A stretch of 45,594 nucleotides of DNA, taken from positions 1-45,594 of the forward strand of contig JAEWRY010000046.1 in assembly GCA_023459875.1 (NCBI GenBank), in the 5' to 3' direction. The stretch is from Bacillota bacterium (GTDB lineage Bacteria; Bacillota; Clostridia; Oscillospirales; Oscillospiraceae). Each line of letters begins with the position of its first letter. Positions within the stretch are counted from its first letter, which is position 1. Below the pieces are notes generated by a model that saw nothing but the letters and a program-made list of their open reading frames with translations, was not told the DNA's origin and did not search any database. Position numbers and translations under genes: made by a program. This document shows positions 1 to 7,499 of the stretch, piece after piece.

Positions 1-140
1 GCACAAAGAGTGCCTAGCGGGAAGTGAATTCCCGCTAGGCACTGGTATGGAGCCTTTTGCGGATTTCGGTCACGGAGCTGGGCGCAAAATCCGCAAAAGC
101 TTTTCGCCCGTGGCGAAAAGGACGAGGAACTTTTTTGACA
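1..140 (+). repeat. Left copy of terminal inverted repeat (family A)
   Basis: Positions 1-140 match the reverse complement of 45455-45594 with one difference (position 128). The unit folds into successive hairpins: 10-42 with a GAATTC-containing apex, 53-101 (CTTTTGCGGATTT pairing with AAATCCGCAAAAG), and 101-117 (CTTTTCGCC/GGCGAAAAG). Partial copies lie at 3397-3487, 7500-7636 and 16529-16580. The internal copies carry a GC-rich hairpin just before GCACAAAGAG, so the window begins inside the element. Most likely a contig end in a dispersed repeat. Confidence 0.9.
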
Positions 141-183
141 GGCTGAGGATTGGGCCATCCGGCCCAATCCTTTCTTCCTGTCA
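136..183 (+). terminator. Long hairpin after the terminal repeat
   Basis: TGACAGG pairs with CCTGTCA and encloses GGATTGGGCC/GGCCCAATCC with an ATCC loop. It has a T-run (131-136) on its left and AAAA on its right, so it could stop transcription leaving the window on the minus strand. It could equally be one more module of the repeat. Confidence 0.45.
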
Positions 184-213
184 AAACCGCTTCCCCCTTA
201 CCCCAGGAAAACC

Positions 214-242
214 TTGAACATAATGGAAAAGAGCGGTATGAT
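214..242 (+). promoter_or_regulatory. Sigma-A-type promoter for the secreted stalk-domain gene
   Basis: TTGAAC (214-219), 17-bp spacer, TATGAT (237-242). The predicted start near 249 gives a leader of about 43 nt to the ATG at 292. Confidence 0.55.
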
Positions 243-291
243 GTACCTATAAAAATTACCTTCCGGATTGACGAAAGGAATTATTGCGCTC

Positions 292-1599
292 ATGAAAAAG
301 AAACTCGCTCTGTGTCTTGTTTTAGTTCTCGTCATTTCCGCTTTTCCCGCGCTGGCCTGGGACCGCTCAAACGACTACGAGGACTTCAGCGCGAGCTACG
401 CCTCCAGCGGCGAGGTGATCCTCCGGGACATGGACCTGGTGGAGGGGAGCGATACTTACAGCTATTCCTATGACGGGGCGGCCTGGTCCCCCATCCAGGG
501 CGCCGGGCCCTTTTCCGGCGGGGACTCACGGCTGGTGCCTTATAACGGCAGGTCGTTCATGATTATGGGCTCCCATTACCCGCTGTGCTGCGCCTCCGAG
601 GACGGCGTCCACTGGAGGAGCATGGGCGGGAAAGACTGGTTTGAAAACGCGGGAATCGGCCGGGGTATCACGGACTTCTATTTCCAGTGGACGGGCAGCG
701 AATACGTCATGTGCCAGAACAACTGCGACCCCGGCGGCATGTACGGCTTCGGCGCCCAGGGGCCCAGTAAGCGCAACAGCATCGTCTGCTTTCTGGACGA
801 AAACTTCGACGAGACGGGCGAGTACGACTTCGGCGTGAACGTCGCCGACGTGGGATATGCCTACGGAACCTATTACGCGAAAACCTCCGGAGACGCGGGA
901 ACGGTAATTTACTCCTCCGCGGACAAAAACACCTGGGTAAAAACACAGTACTCCGAGATTCCAAAGGAGCCCCCCCGTGAGTTCAAGGTCACCCGCGAGG
1001 GCGACAGCTTTTCCGGCGGCCTGTTGTTCCGGGTCTCCGGCGGCAACGTACTGGTTTCGGCCGACGGAGTCAGTTTCGGTACGCTGGGGAGCGTCCCCGA
1101 GTCCGCCGGGCTGGAAACGAGCCCCGAATCGGCGGCCAAGCTCGTCAAGGCCTACGTGGGCCGGGACGGTGTGATTTTACTGTACCCGTCCGGAGAAGAA
1201 AGCTGTTTCTCCAGAAGCGCGCTTGACCGCTGCCTCCCGGCAGATCCCGTCTACGTCACTCTGGACGGGAGTTATCTCTCGTTTGACGTTGGGCCTCTCG
1301 TGGACGGCGATACCTCCCGGGTGCTCGTCCCCCTCCGGGGCATCGCCCAGGCGCTGGGGTTCACGGTAACCTGGGAGAGCGATAAGAACCTCGCCGTCTG
1401 CACCAAGGGTGATACGGAAGTCACCGTCTCCATCGGCGGTGCCGACGCCTGGGTAAACGGAGAGCACCGGACCCTGGAAGCCCCAGCGAGGGTGGAGAAC
1501 AGCCGCACCTATGTCCCCATCCGCTTCCTGGCGGAGGCCTTCGGCCTGACTGTCGATTGGAAGCAGGAGGACAGCACCGTTGTGCTGACGAAGCCATGA
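292..1599 (+). CDS. Secreted protein with C-terminal copper amine oxidase N-type stalk domain
   Basis: The 435-residue product starts with a typical signal peptide (MKKK, a hydrophobic run, ALA/W cleavage site near residue 22). The ATG at 292 is preferred over a TTG at 268 because it opens the signal peptide and follows GAAAGGAA. Residues about 320-435 match the copper amine oxidase N-terminal-like family (PF07833 type): two repeats with VLVPLRGIAQALGF and TYVPIRFLAEAFGL signatures, each followed by a W-containing strand. In Clostridia this domain is a common stalk on exported proteins and implies no oxidase activity. The middle part has aromatic and Gly/Ser-rich strands resembling a beta-propeller (several SADG/SEDGVHW-like turns) but I cannot assign a family. 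Probably exported and cell-wall associated; function unknown. Confidence 0.85.
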   Translation: MKKKLALCLVLVLVISAFPALAWDRSNDYEDFSASYASSGEVILRDMDLVEGSDTYSYSYDGAAWSPIQGAGPFSGGDSRLVPYNGRSFMIMGSHYPLCCASEDGVHWRSMGGKDWFENAGIGRGITDFYFQWTGSEYVMCQNNCDPGGMYGFGAQGPSKRNSIVCFLDENFDETGEYDFGVNVADVGYAYGTYYAKTSGDAGTVIYSSADKNTWVKTQYSEIPKEPPREFKVTREGDSFSGGLLFRVSGGNVLVSADGVSFGTLGSVPESAGLETSPESAAKLVKAYVGRDGVILLYPSGEESCFSRSALDRCLPADPVYVTLDGSYLSFDVGPLVDGDTSRVLVPLRGIAQALGFTVTWESDKNLAVCTKGDTEVTVSIGGADAWVNGEHRTLEAPARVENSRTYVPIRFLAEAFGLTVDWKQEDSTVVLTKP

Positions 1600-1667
1600 T
1601 CGGGCAGCGCAGGGATTCTCTTCGGAATGCTCAGACCGTATCCAATATCATAAAGGAGTGTGCCGCC

Positions 1668-2282
1668 ATGAACCTCGACAGTCTGCTTTCCATCCCCAAG
1701 GACAAAATCGCCGGGGCAGCGAAAGAGCTCGATGCCTCCGAACTGCCCGAGCTTGTGGATCTGCTCGCCGAAAAAGACAACAAAATACGCTACCAGGCTT
1801 TCCTTCTCCTCCAGGCCCGCTCGGAATTTTCCGGCGACGTATACCCCTTCTGGGAGGTATTCGAAGCCAAGCTGGCGAGCGGCAACTCCTACCAGCGGAG
1901 CATCGGCGCCATGCTGATGGCCGAAAACGCCAGGTGGGACGCTCCGGACAGGCTGGAAGGCTCCCTGGACTCCTATCTCGCGCTCCTAAACGATGAGAAA
2001 CCCATCACCATCCGGCAGTGCATCCAGTCCCTCTCCAAAATCGCGCCGTACAAGCCCCGGCTCACCGGGAAGATTGCGGAAAGGCTCGCCGCCTTCGACT
2101 TTTTCTCCGTTTCCGAGACCATGCGCAAATCCATTTTGCTGGATATCGTGAATTTCTTTCTCTCCGTGAGGAAAGAGTACCATACCGATATGACCGAGGC
2201 TTTTCTCATGAACGCCCTCACTGGTGACCTGCTGGACAAGAAGTCCAAGAAACAGCTCGAGACGGCAATGAGGAGCGATTAA
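1668..2282 (+). CDS. HEAT/ARM-repeat-like cytoplasmic protein
   Basis: The 204-residue product starts at the ATG at 1668 behind AAAGGAG (1652-1658). An upstream in-frame start would run into the preceding gene. The sequence is almost entirely alpha-helical, with amphipathic helix pairs of about 35 residues (IRYQAFLLLQAR, YQRSIGAMLMAENARW, ITIRQCIQSLSKIAPYKP, MRKSILLDIVNFFLSV). That pattern resembles HEAT-like adaptor or DNA-repair-associated proteins. No catalytic motif is visible. It lies 68 bp after the stalk-domain gene on the same strand with no terminator between, so co-transcription is possible. Function is not assignable; an adaptor or scaffold is the most that can be inferred. Confidence 0.75.
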   Translation: MNLDSLLSIPKDKIAGAAKELDASELPELVDLLAEKDNKIRYQAFLLLQARSEFSGDVYPFWEVFEAKLASGNSYQRSIGAMLMAENARWDAPDRLEGSLDSYLALLNDEKPITIRQCIQSLSKIAPYKPRLTGKIAERLAAFDFFSVSETMRKSILLDIVNFFLSVRKEYHTDMTEAFLMNALTGDLLDKKSKKQLETAMRSD

Positions 2283-2391
2283 CCAGCCTGTTATTCTCCG
2301 GGCGGGAAGCGGATGATTTTTATAAAATGTCCTGCGAATACTGTAGGCGGGCAGCAGATCCACAGTAAATTCATTTAAGGAGAGAAAAACC

Positions 2392-2768
2392 ATGATCGAC
2401 TTTCAAAACGCAAGCTTTTTAAAACTCAAACCCGTAGACGACAAAGCCTTTGCCGAGATGATCTCACCGATGTTCCTGGAGGGGGAGACCATTCTGGGCA
2501 CCTTCCAGAGTGTCCGGGACGGTGTGGTGTTTACGAACAAGCGGATCTTCGCCATCAACGTGCAGGGCCTCACCGGGAAGAAAAAGGACTTCACTTCCCT
2601 GCCCTACAGCAAATCCAGGCCTTCTCGGTGGAGACCGCGGGCGTACTGGACCTGGACAGCGAGCTGGAACTCTGGTTTGCCGGGCTGGGCAAGGTAAGGT
2701 TCGAGTTCGTGAGCCGCGCCGACGTGGCCGCCATCTGCAAGACGATCAGCAGCTTCGTACTCAAGTAG
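2392..2768 (+). pseudogene. Bacterial PH-domain protein (bPH_1/DUF1696 type), interrupted by a -1 frameshift
   Basis: Starting from ATG 2392 behind AAGGAGAG, the frame reads like a bacterial pleckstrin-homology protein (PF08000 type) through VFTNKRIFAINVQGLTGKKK and DFTSLPYSK. At the AAA run at 2611-2613 the reading slips. One inserted A would restore IQAFSVETAGVLDLDSELEL and LWFAGLGKVRFEFVSRAD to a natural TAG at 2766-2768, giving 125 residues, the usual family length. As read, the frame gives a 101-residue product ending at 2697. A homopolymer error in the assembly is as likely as a true lesion, because the downstream half shows no other decay. Members usually form small oligomeric rings; cellular role is unclear. 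Confidence 0.8.
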
Positions 2769-2769
2769 T

Positions 2770-2840
2770 TGAGACTATCGAAAAACCATGTTTTTTGATT
2801 TCGACGGTGGCGAAAAGGACCAAGGGCTTTTTATACTATA
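2770..2840 (+). repeat. Degenerate hairpin related to the terminal repeat
   Basis: The stretch around 2806-2835 (GGTGGCGAAAAGGACCAAGG then a T-run) matches the third module of the terminal repeat (GTGGCGAAAAGGACGAGG then a T-run, 111-136). CGAAAAA.TTTTTTG just before it forms a stem. It may also terminate the PH-domain transcript. Confidence 0.55.
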
Positions 2841-2902
2841 AGCTTCGGGCAGAATTTCTCTTCGGGCTTCTTCGGTAATCGCTGCCATATCGCACAAGGC
2901 TG

Positions 2903-2931
2903 TTGCATTTGCGCGATACCTGCTTTATACT
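2903..2931 (+). promoter_or_regulatory. Sigma-A-type promoter for the small acidic protein
   Basis: TTGCAT (2903-2908), 17-bp spacer, TATACT (2926-2931), about 50 bp ahead of the ATG at 2984. Confidence 0.6.
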
Positions 2932-2983
2932 ATTGCAAAGAAAACGCAGTATTTTATTTGCGGCAGCCCGGAGGTGTATCGGT

Positions 2984-3199
2984 ATGGGACTGTTTGAAAA
3001 AAATTGGGACGACCTCACCGGAAAAAGCATTATTCTGGACGATATCGAGTTTACCTGGGACGAAAACGAGGAACTTCCGCCGGACGAAGAAGCTGACGAA
3101 GAACTCGATGAAGAGTCTTCCGACGTCTCCGGCAAAGAGCCTCGGAAGCTCCCTCAAAATCGCAAAGAAGAAAATAAGGCGGCGCCTCAAAGCAAATGA
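2984..3199 (+). CDS. Small acidic protein of unknown function
   Basis: A 71-residue protein from ATG 2984, with GGAGGTG (2970-2976) 7 nt upstream, a clear promoter and a strong terminator, so it is probably a real monocistronic gene. The N-terminus (MGLFEKNWDDLTGKSIILDD) could fold into a short domain. The middle is strongly acidic (clusters of Asp/Glu in ELPPDEEADEELDEE), and the C-terminus is Lys/Asn/Gln rich and probably disordered. No cysteines, no membrane segment. The stop codon lies inside the terminator stem, which is unusually tight packing. I recognise no family. Confidence 0.7.
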   Translation: MGLFEKNWDDLTGKSIILDDIEFTWDENEELPPDEEADEELDEESSDVSGKEPRKLPQNRKEENKAAPQSK

Positions 3200-3217
3200 G
3201 GCGCCGCCGATTTTTTT
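3178..3217 (+). terminator. Rho-independent terminator overlapping the stop codon
   Basis: GGCGGCGCCTCA (3178-3189) pairs perfectly with TGAGGCGCCGCC (3197-3208) and is followed by GATTTTTTT. The TGA at 3197-3199 is part of the stem. The same 12-bp stem is used in the terminator at 25397-25437. Confidence 0.9.
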
Positions 3218-3301
3218 GTCATTCTGAGGCCGAAGGGCCGAAGAATCTTCGAGGCGCGCACAGCTGCCGCTTTAAGATCCTTCGCTGCGCTCAGGATGAC
3301 A
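3217..3301 (+). repeat. Palindromic repeat C, complete copy
   Basis: The ends TGTCATTCTGAGG and CTCAGGATGACA are inverted, and the inner AGAATCTT/AAGATCCTTCG segments pair. Related complete or half copies are at 3364-3396, 18018-18150, 18643-18671, 25089-25339 and 37181-37240. This resembles a REP-like palindrome seen in many bacteria; no transposase is nearby. Confidence 0.85.
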
Positions 3302-3363
3302 GTTTCAGCGACCATCTGGCCCAAGTTAGGCACCGCTCCGGATGTTTATGCGCAGGTCAGGCT

Positions 3364-3396
3364 TGTCATTCTGAGGCCGAAGGGCCGAAGAATCTT
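3364..3396 (+). repeat. Palindromic repeat C, half copy
   Basis: It repeats the left half of 3217-3301 almost exactly (TGTCATTCTGAGGCCGAAGG through GAAGAATCTT) and stops where a family A copy begins at 3397. Confidence 0.8.
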
Positions 3397-3487
3397 GTGG
3401 GAATTCACTTCCCGCCGGCACACTTTGTGCGGCTCCTCAGAGCCGCCGCCTACCCCCGTTTGCCGAAAAACTGGACGTTTTTCGGCA
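3397..3487 (-). repeat. Family A hairpin repeat, partial copy
   Basis: In minus orientation: hairpin 3461-3487 (TGCCGAAAAA/TTTTTCGGCA), GC-rich hairpin at 3430-3450, the link ACAAAGTGTG, and GCGGGAAGTGAATTCCC. The order is as at 7500-7600, with the last stem broken. Confidence 0.8.
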
Positions 3488-3491
3488 AAAA

Positions 3492-3533
3492 AGAATTGGA
3501 CCGGGCGTTCGCTCCCAACGCCCGGTCCATTCT
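3492..3533 (+). terminator. Strong hairpin
   Basis: AGAATTGGACCGGGCGTT pairs with AACGCCCGGTCCATTCT around a 7-nt loop. On the minus strand it is followed by a T-run (AAAAAA at 3486-3492), so it may back up termination from the flavoprotein gene. It may instead be a repeat module. Confidence 0.5.
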
Positions 3534-3778
3534 TGTGAAAGAAGAGGATACAACATGAAATGAAAAGAACTGTCTCTTGCGACTCTGATCATAATAGATA
3601 AATGTTAATAAAATTACGGCAATTTGTTTCAAAGAAGTTAATTCTCAAGGTAATATTTTGAAGGTAATATTGAATCTTCCAAAAAACGTGGTTTCCCGGC
3701 AAATGCTGGCGGCAGAGGCATTTCGAGCCACGCTCGGAAAGGAGCGCCGGGAGCGCATTTCCCATTCCGGGCGCTTTT
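3534..3778. other. Intergenic, no gene seen
   Basis: The left part is AT-rich and has a short direct repeat (AAGGTAATATT at about 3649 and 3662). At 3749-3777 an imperfect GCGCC/GGGCGC hairpin runs into TTTTTT, which could end a plus-strand transcript. I see no supported reading frame. Confidence 0.5.
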
Positions 3779-4420
3779 TTATTCCTTCACGAATACGCTC
3801 TTGGGATGACCGCAGATGGGACATTTGTAGTCTTCGGGCAGCTCCTCAAAGGGGACTTTCCCGTCGTAGACATAGCCGCAGATGCTGCACACCCACCTGG
3901 GCGCGGGAGCGGGCGCTTTTCCGCTCTCCTGGAAGGTCTTGAAGGCCTCCTGCGTTTTTCCCTTCCACTCCTTCTGGTATTCGCCGTAGGTGAGGACTTC
4001 GCCCTCTCCCACCATCGCGTCGGTCACGTCGCAGAAAAAGACCGTGTGGGTGGCAAGCTCCTTGTAATCGGTCACCTTGCAGCGCAGCCAGGCCGCCGCG
4101 TGTTCCAGAATGGGCAGGTCCCCCATTCGCCTGGAGGGCACATTGGCCCATTTGTCCGCGTTTCTTCCCGACTGGAAGCCGAAATTGCCGATGACGAAGG
4201 GGTCGGTTTTCTTTGTGAGAACGGAAATCGTGAATTCCCCCGTCTGCTTGATGGCCATGTTGGTCTGATTGGCCTGGATGCTGCAGAGGATCACGGTGGG
4301 CACGGGGGAACTGGTGGACTGGATGAAGGCGTCCACGACGCAGCCGGCGTCCTTGCCGTCGATTTTCGTCCCCACCACATAAAGGCCGTAGGAAATCTGA
4401 TAGAGCGCTTTCGAGTCCAT
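3779..4420 (-). CDS. Flavin reductase-rubredoxin fusion (high-molecular-weight rubredoxin type)
   Basis: A 213-residue fusion. Residues 1-155 form an FMN-binding flavin reductase-like split barrel (YGLYVVGTKIDGKDAGCVVD, then TKKTDPFVIGNFGFQSGRNAD). The C-terminal 45 residues are a rubredoxin with both cysteine pairs intact (CSICGYVYDG and YKCPICGHP). In Moorella-type anaerobes this architecture passes electrons from NAD(P)H to flavodiiron proteins that detoxify O2 or NO; that role is inferred here because no flavodiiron gene is in the window. Start ATG 4420 follows AAGGAGAT with 5-nt spacing. It has its own promoter (4505-4534) and is probably monocistronic. Confidence 0.9.
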   Translation of the reverse strand: MDSKALYQISYGLYVVGTKIDGKDAGCVVDAFIQSTSSPVPTVILCSIQANQTNMAIKQTGEFTISVLTKKTDPFVIGNFGFQSGRNADKWANVPSRRMGDLPILEHAAAWLRCKVTDYKELATHTVFFCDVTDAMVGEGEVLTYGEYQKEWKGKTQEAFKTFQESGKAPAPAPRWVCSICGYVYDGKVPFEELPEDYKCPICGHPKSVFVKE

Positions 4421-4504
4421 AGATATCTCCTTACTTATCTCTTTTGTATCCGCCCGGGACTCTCTTATTTCCCAGCGCGGAATATGGCCTGTCGTTACAG
4501 TTAA

Positions 4505-4534
4505 ATTATACCATAATCCGCGGCGATTTCACAA
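4505..4534 (-). promoter_or_regulatory. Promoter of the flavin reductase-rubredoxin gene
   Basis: Read on the minus strand: TTGTGA (4534-4529), 18-bp spacer, TATAAT (4510-4505). Confidence 0.6.
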
Positions 4535-4592
4535 TTATTTTGTCCGGAAACCGCGAAATATTGTAACGGGCATCAAAAGCGCCTTTTACTCT

Positions 4593-7130
4593 TTATTGTT
4601 TTCTTTCGCCTCTCATGTGCTTTACCAGCTTCACGGCCTCGTACCACCCCACGGCGGCAACCGCGATGACCGCGGAAAGCAGCAGGTCGGAAGCCGCGAG
4701 GGGCGCCAGCTTCAGCACATGGCAGAGAGGCGTATAGAGGATCGCCAGCAGCATGGCAAGTGAGCCGGCGCCTACCAGCCACATGGTTTTGTCCCTGGCC
4801 AGCCGTTTCAGGGAGATAACAGCGTAATCCCAGTCGGAGCTGTTCACCTGCACCAGAAGGATGTTGGAGAGCAATATGACGGCCAGGCCCATGGAGCGGG
4901 CAGCCGAGGGGTCCATAAAGTTCTTCCTCAGCTCTAAGTAATAGACGCCAAAGGACGCCGCGAAAATGACAAATCCCTGAAGCAGGCTCTTTCCCAGGGC
5001 CCTTATATTGAGGAGCTTCTCTTCGGGGCTTCTGGGCGGGCGGTCCATGATATTCTCCTCGGCGGGCTGGCGCTCCAGTACCACAGAGCAGGTAGGGTCG
5101 ATAACCAGCTCCAGCAGCACCACGTGAAGGGGCAGCAGCAGGAGACTGGAGGGCGCGATGCCCAGGAAGGGCGCCAGCAGCGAGGAAAGGGCGATGGGGA
5201 TGTGGATGGTGAAGACGTAGCCCACCGCTTTGCGGATGTTGTCGTAGATGCTCCTGCCGTCCCGGACGGTCTCCACGATGGTTGAAAAGTTATCGTCCAG
5301 CAGGATCAGGTCTGCCGCCTCGCGGGAGACCTGGGAGCCCCGGCCGCCCATGGCGATGCCGATGTGGGCGTACTTGAGGGCGGGCGCGTCGTTGACGCCG
5401 TCGCCCGTCATGGCGACTACCTCGCCGTTCTCCCGGAGGGCCTTCACGATGCGCATCTTGTGCTCGGGGATGACCCGGGAGAAGATGCTGGCCGTTTTCA
5501 CCTGCCCGCGCAGTTCTTCGTCGGACATATTGCCGAGCATGTCGCCCGTTATGATGCGCTCGGTGTGCTCCATGCCGATTTTTTTCGCGATGGCGGCGGC
5601 GGTAAGGCCGTTATCGCCGGTGATCATGACGACGCGGATACCCGCCCTCCGGCACCGGGCGATGTCCCGCTCCACGCCGGGCCTGGGCGGGTCGGCCAGG
5701 CCCACGAGCCCCAGAAGGGTGAGACGGCAGTCTCTTATATCGTCCGGGATGTTATTTACGTCGGAGCAGTGCCGGGTGGCGATTGCAATGACCCGCAAGC
5801 CCTCGCCGGACATCTCCCTGAGGCGGCTCACCGCCGCCGCGCGCGCTTCTTCCGTCATGGCGCACAGGGAGATGATTTTTTCGGGGGAGCCTTTGGCGGC
5901 GATGAGCAGTTCCCCGTCGTGCCGCCAGACATGGCCCATCACCTTGAGCTCGTCGGTAAAGGGGTATTCCTTGATTAAATCCCCGGCGAAGAGGTGCTCG
6001 GAGGTAATGCCTATCTTTTTGCAGTAGTCGAGCATGGCCTTCTCCATGGGGTCGTAGGCGTCGGTTTCGCAGCCGAGGCCCATGGTCTCGCTGAGGGTCT
6101 CCTCGTCGCCGTTTGCCGCCCAGACGCTCTGCACGGTCATCTGATTCATGGTGATGGTGCCGGTTTTATCCACGCACAGCACCGACACCGCCCCCAGGGT
6201 CTCCACCGAGGGGAGCCTTCGCACCAGCGAGTGCTTTTTGGCCAGCCGCCAGGCGCCCATGGAAAGGAACACGGTGAGGATCACCGGGAATTCCTCGGGG
6301 ATCATCGCCATGGCGAGGGTAATGCCCGAGAGGATGCTCTCAATCACGCGGTCGTTGAAATCATGGTCGGGGAGGTTCATCCAGGTGACGATGCCCACCA
6401 GGACGAAAAGCACTCCCGCGATGATGGCGCAGGTACGCACCAGGCTCCCCGTCTGCTTCTGAAGCGGGGTGGGTTCCTCGGGAGCCTCGGCCACGTGGGC
6501 GCCGATTTTTCCGTATTCGGTGGAGGAGCCGGTTTTATCCACTAAAATCGTGCCGCTGCCCTTGGTGACCAGGGTCCCGGCATAGCACCGGTCCCGCCGC
6601 CAGTAATCGCCTTCGGGTACCTCTTCCCCCCGCGGCACCTTCCAGACGCCCTCGGACTCGCCGGTGAGGGAGGATTCGTCCACGCAGAGATCGCTGCATT
6701 TCAGCACAACGCCGTCGGCGGGGATCTTCTCGCCCTCGTAAATGAGCATCAGATCGCCCGGCACCAGATCGCTGCTGGCGATGACCATTTCCCCCCCGTC
6801 CCTGATGACCCGGATGTGCGGCGCGGAGAGGTCCCGGAGGGCGGAGAGGGTCTTGTCGGTCTTCCATTCCTGAACGATGTCGATGCTGATGATGCCCACC
6901 ACGAAGATAAGCATGATGGCGCCGTCTCTCGGCTCACCCAGGATAAAATAAATGACCGCCGCCACCATAAGCAGCAAAAACATGGGCTCTGCGACCGTGT
7001 GCAGCGCCTTGACAAAAAAGGTCTCTTTCTTCTTCTGGGCTATTTCGTTTTTTCCGTAAGTCTTCTGCAGTTCCAGCGCTTGGGCCGCGGTGAGCCCGCC
7101 TGAATTTAAATAACCGGTTTCGTCTGTCAT
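4593..7130 (-). CDS. P-type metal cation ATPase (P2-like), riboswitch-controlled
   Basis: An 845-residue P-type ATPase with all core motifs: actuator TGES at 156-159, phosphorylated Asp in DKTGT at about 321, KGSPEK in the nucleotide domain, and TGDGVND at 575-581. About ten membrane helices have the P2 (Ca2+-type) layout. The M4 motif reads PEEFP rather than the PEGLP common in calcium pumps. No N-terminal CxxC heavy-metal domain is present. Homologues are usually annotated as calcium pumps, but the NiCo-class riboswitch in its leader argues for export of a transition metal (Fe2+, Co2+ or Ni2+); that is inference from regulation. ATG 7130 follows GGAGGG. It is probably monocistronic. Confidence 0.92.
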   Translation of the reverse strand: MTDETGYLNSGGLTAAQALELQKTYGKNEIAQKKKETFFVKALHTVAEPMFLLLMVAAVIYFILGEPRDGAIMLIFVVGIISIDIVQEWKTDKTLSALRDLSAPHIRVIRDGGEMVIASSDLVPGDLMLIYEGEKIPADGVVLKCSDLCVDESSLTGESEGVWKVPRGEEVPEGDYWRRDRCYAGTLVTKGSGTILVDKTGSSTEYGKIGAHVAEAPEEPTPLQKQTGSLVRTCAIIAGVLFVLVGIVTWMNLPDHDFNDRVIESILSGITLAMAMIPEEFPVILTVFLSMGAWRLAKKHSLVRRLPSVETLGAVSVLCVDKTGTITMNQMTVQSVWAANGDEETLSETMGLGCETDAYDPMEKAMLDYCKKIGITSEHLFAGDLIKEYPFTDELKVMGHVWRHDGELLIAAKGSPEKIISLCAMTEEARAAAVSRLREMSGEGLRVIAIATRHCSDVNNIPDDIRDCRLTLLGLVGLADPPRPGVERDIARCRRAGIRVVMITGDNGLTAAAIAKKIGMEHTERIITGDMLGNMSDEELRGQVKTASIFSRVIPEHKMRIVKALRENGEVVAMTGDGVNDAPALKYAHIGIAMGGRGSQVSREAADLILLDDNFSTIVETVRDGRSIYDNIRKAVGYVFTIHIPIALSSLLAPFLGIAPSSLLLLPLHVVLLELVIDPTCSVVLERQPAEENIMDRPPRSPEEKLLNIRALGKSLLQGFVIFAASFGVYYLELRKNFMDPSAARSMGLAVILLSNILLVQVNSSDWDYAVISLKRLARDKTMWLVGAGSLAMLLAILYTPLCHVLKLAPLAASDLLLSAVIAVAAVGWYEAVKLVKHMRGERKQ

Positions 7131-7214
7131 AAAGTTCCCTCCATGTACGCCTTAAACGGCGTTACGTAGTCGCTCTGTGACACTCCATATCTAGACCGGC
7201 TGCCTCAAAAGGAT

Positions 7215-7264
7215 AAAAAAATACACCTATGAGACAGTCCTGATACTAACTGTCCCACAGATGT
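7215..7264 (-). terminator. Riboswitch-controlled intrinsic terminator
   Basis: On the RNA, ACATCTGTGGGACAGT (7264-7249) pairs along 16 bp, with two G-U pairs, with ACTGTCTCATAGGTGT (7238-7223), then A and seven U (7221-7215). The 5' arm consists of the last strands of the aptamer's final hairpin and of its closing stem, so terminator and aptamer exclude each other. Confidence 0.85.
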
Positions 7265-7331
7265 TAACCATCTGCTGCCGCAATCATGCAACCCAGCCCC
7301 ACGGATCCGAAGACCCATCGCCTGCTCAGTT
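7248..7331 (-). ncRNA. NiCo (czcD-class) riboswitch aptamer
   Basis: The minus-strand RNA reads AACUGAGCAGGC (from 7331), a hairpin with a UUCG loop, GGGCUGGG with a UUGC-based hairpin, GCGGCAGC, hairpin AGAUGGUUAACAUCU, and UGUGGGACAGUU (ends 7248). AACUG/CAGUU closes a four-helix junction. From memory this agrees closely, in order and in the conserved GAGCAGGC, GGGCUG, CGGCA and UGUGGGACAGUU blocks, with the structurally solved NiCo riboswitch. That class senses Co2+/Ni2+, and Fe2+ has been proposed. Overlap with the terminator implies metal-induced expression of the ATPase. Confidence 0.88.
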
Positions 7332-7387
7332 TGTACTGTAGATGCGCGCCCCTGCGGACGTTTATGCAGTGCAAAGAGATTTCGTTT

Positions 7388-7416
7388 ATATTAGCATATG
7401 CCCAGCCCCTTGTCAA
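7388..7416 (-). promoter_or_regulatory. Promoter of the riboswitch-ATPase transcript
   Basis: Minus strand: perfect TTGACA (7416-7411), 17-bp spacer, TAATAT (7393-7388). The predicted start near 7381 gives a 250-nt leader containing the aptamer. Confidence 0.8.
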
Positions 7417-7461
7417 GGTTTCTTTCCGTCGTATTACGGGGGTTATTTATGTTTCATAAGC

Positions 7462-7491
7462 TTGCTATTGATAATTACCCTATGCTATAAT
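7462..7491 (+). promoter_or_regulatory. Promoter for the radical-SAM gene
   Basis: TTGCTA (7462-7467), 18-bp spacer, perfect TATAAT (7486-7491). Transcription would start near 7498, exactly where a chain of hairpins begins. Confidence 0.65.
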
Positions 7492-7499
7492 AAAAGACC

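Noticed and set aside
7131..7400. yybP-ykoY (Mn2+) or M-box (Mg2+) riboswitch in the ATPase leader
   Set aside because: The conserved GGGGAGUAG loops of yybP-ykoY and the M-box core are absent, while the NiCo blocks fit in order and end in the terminator arm.
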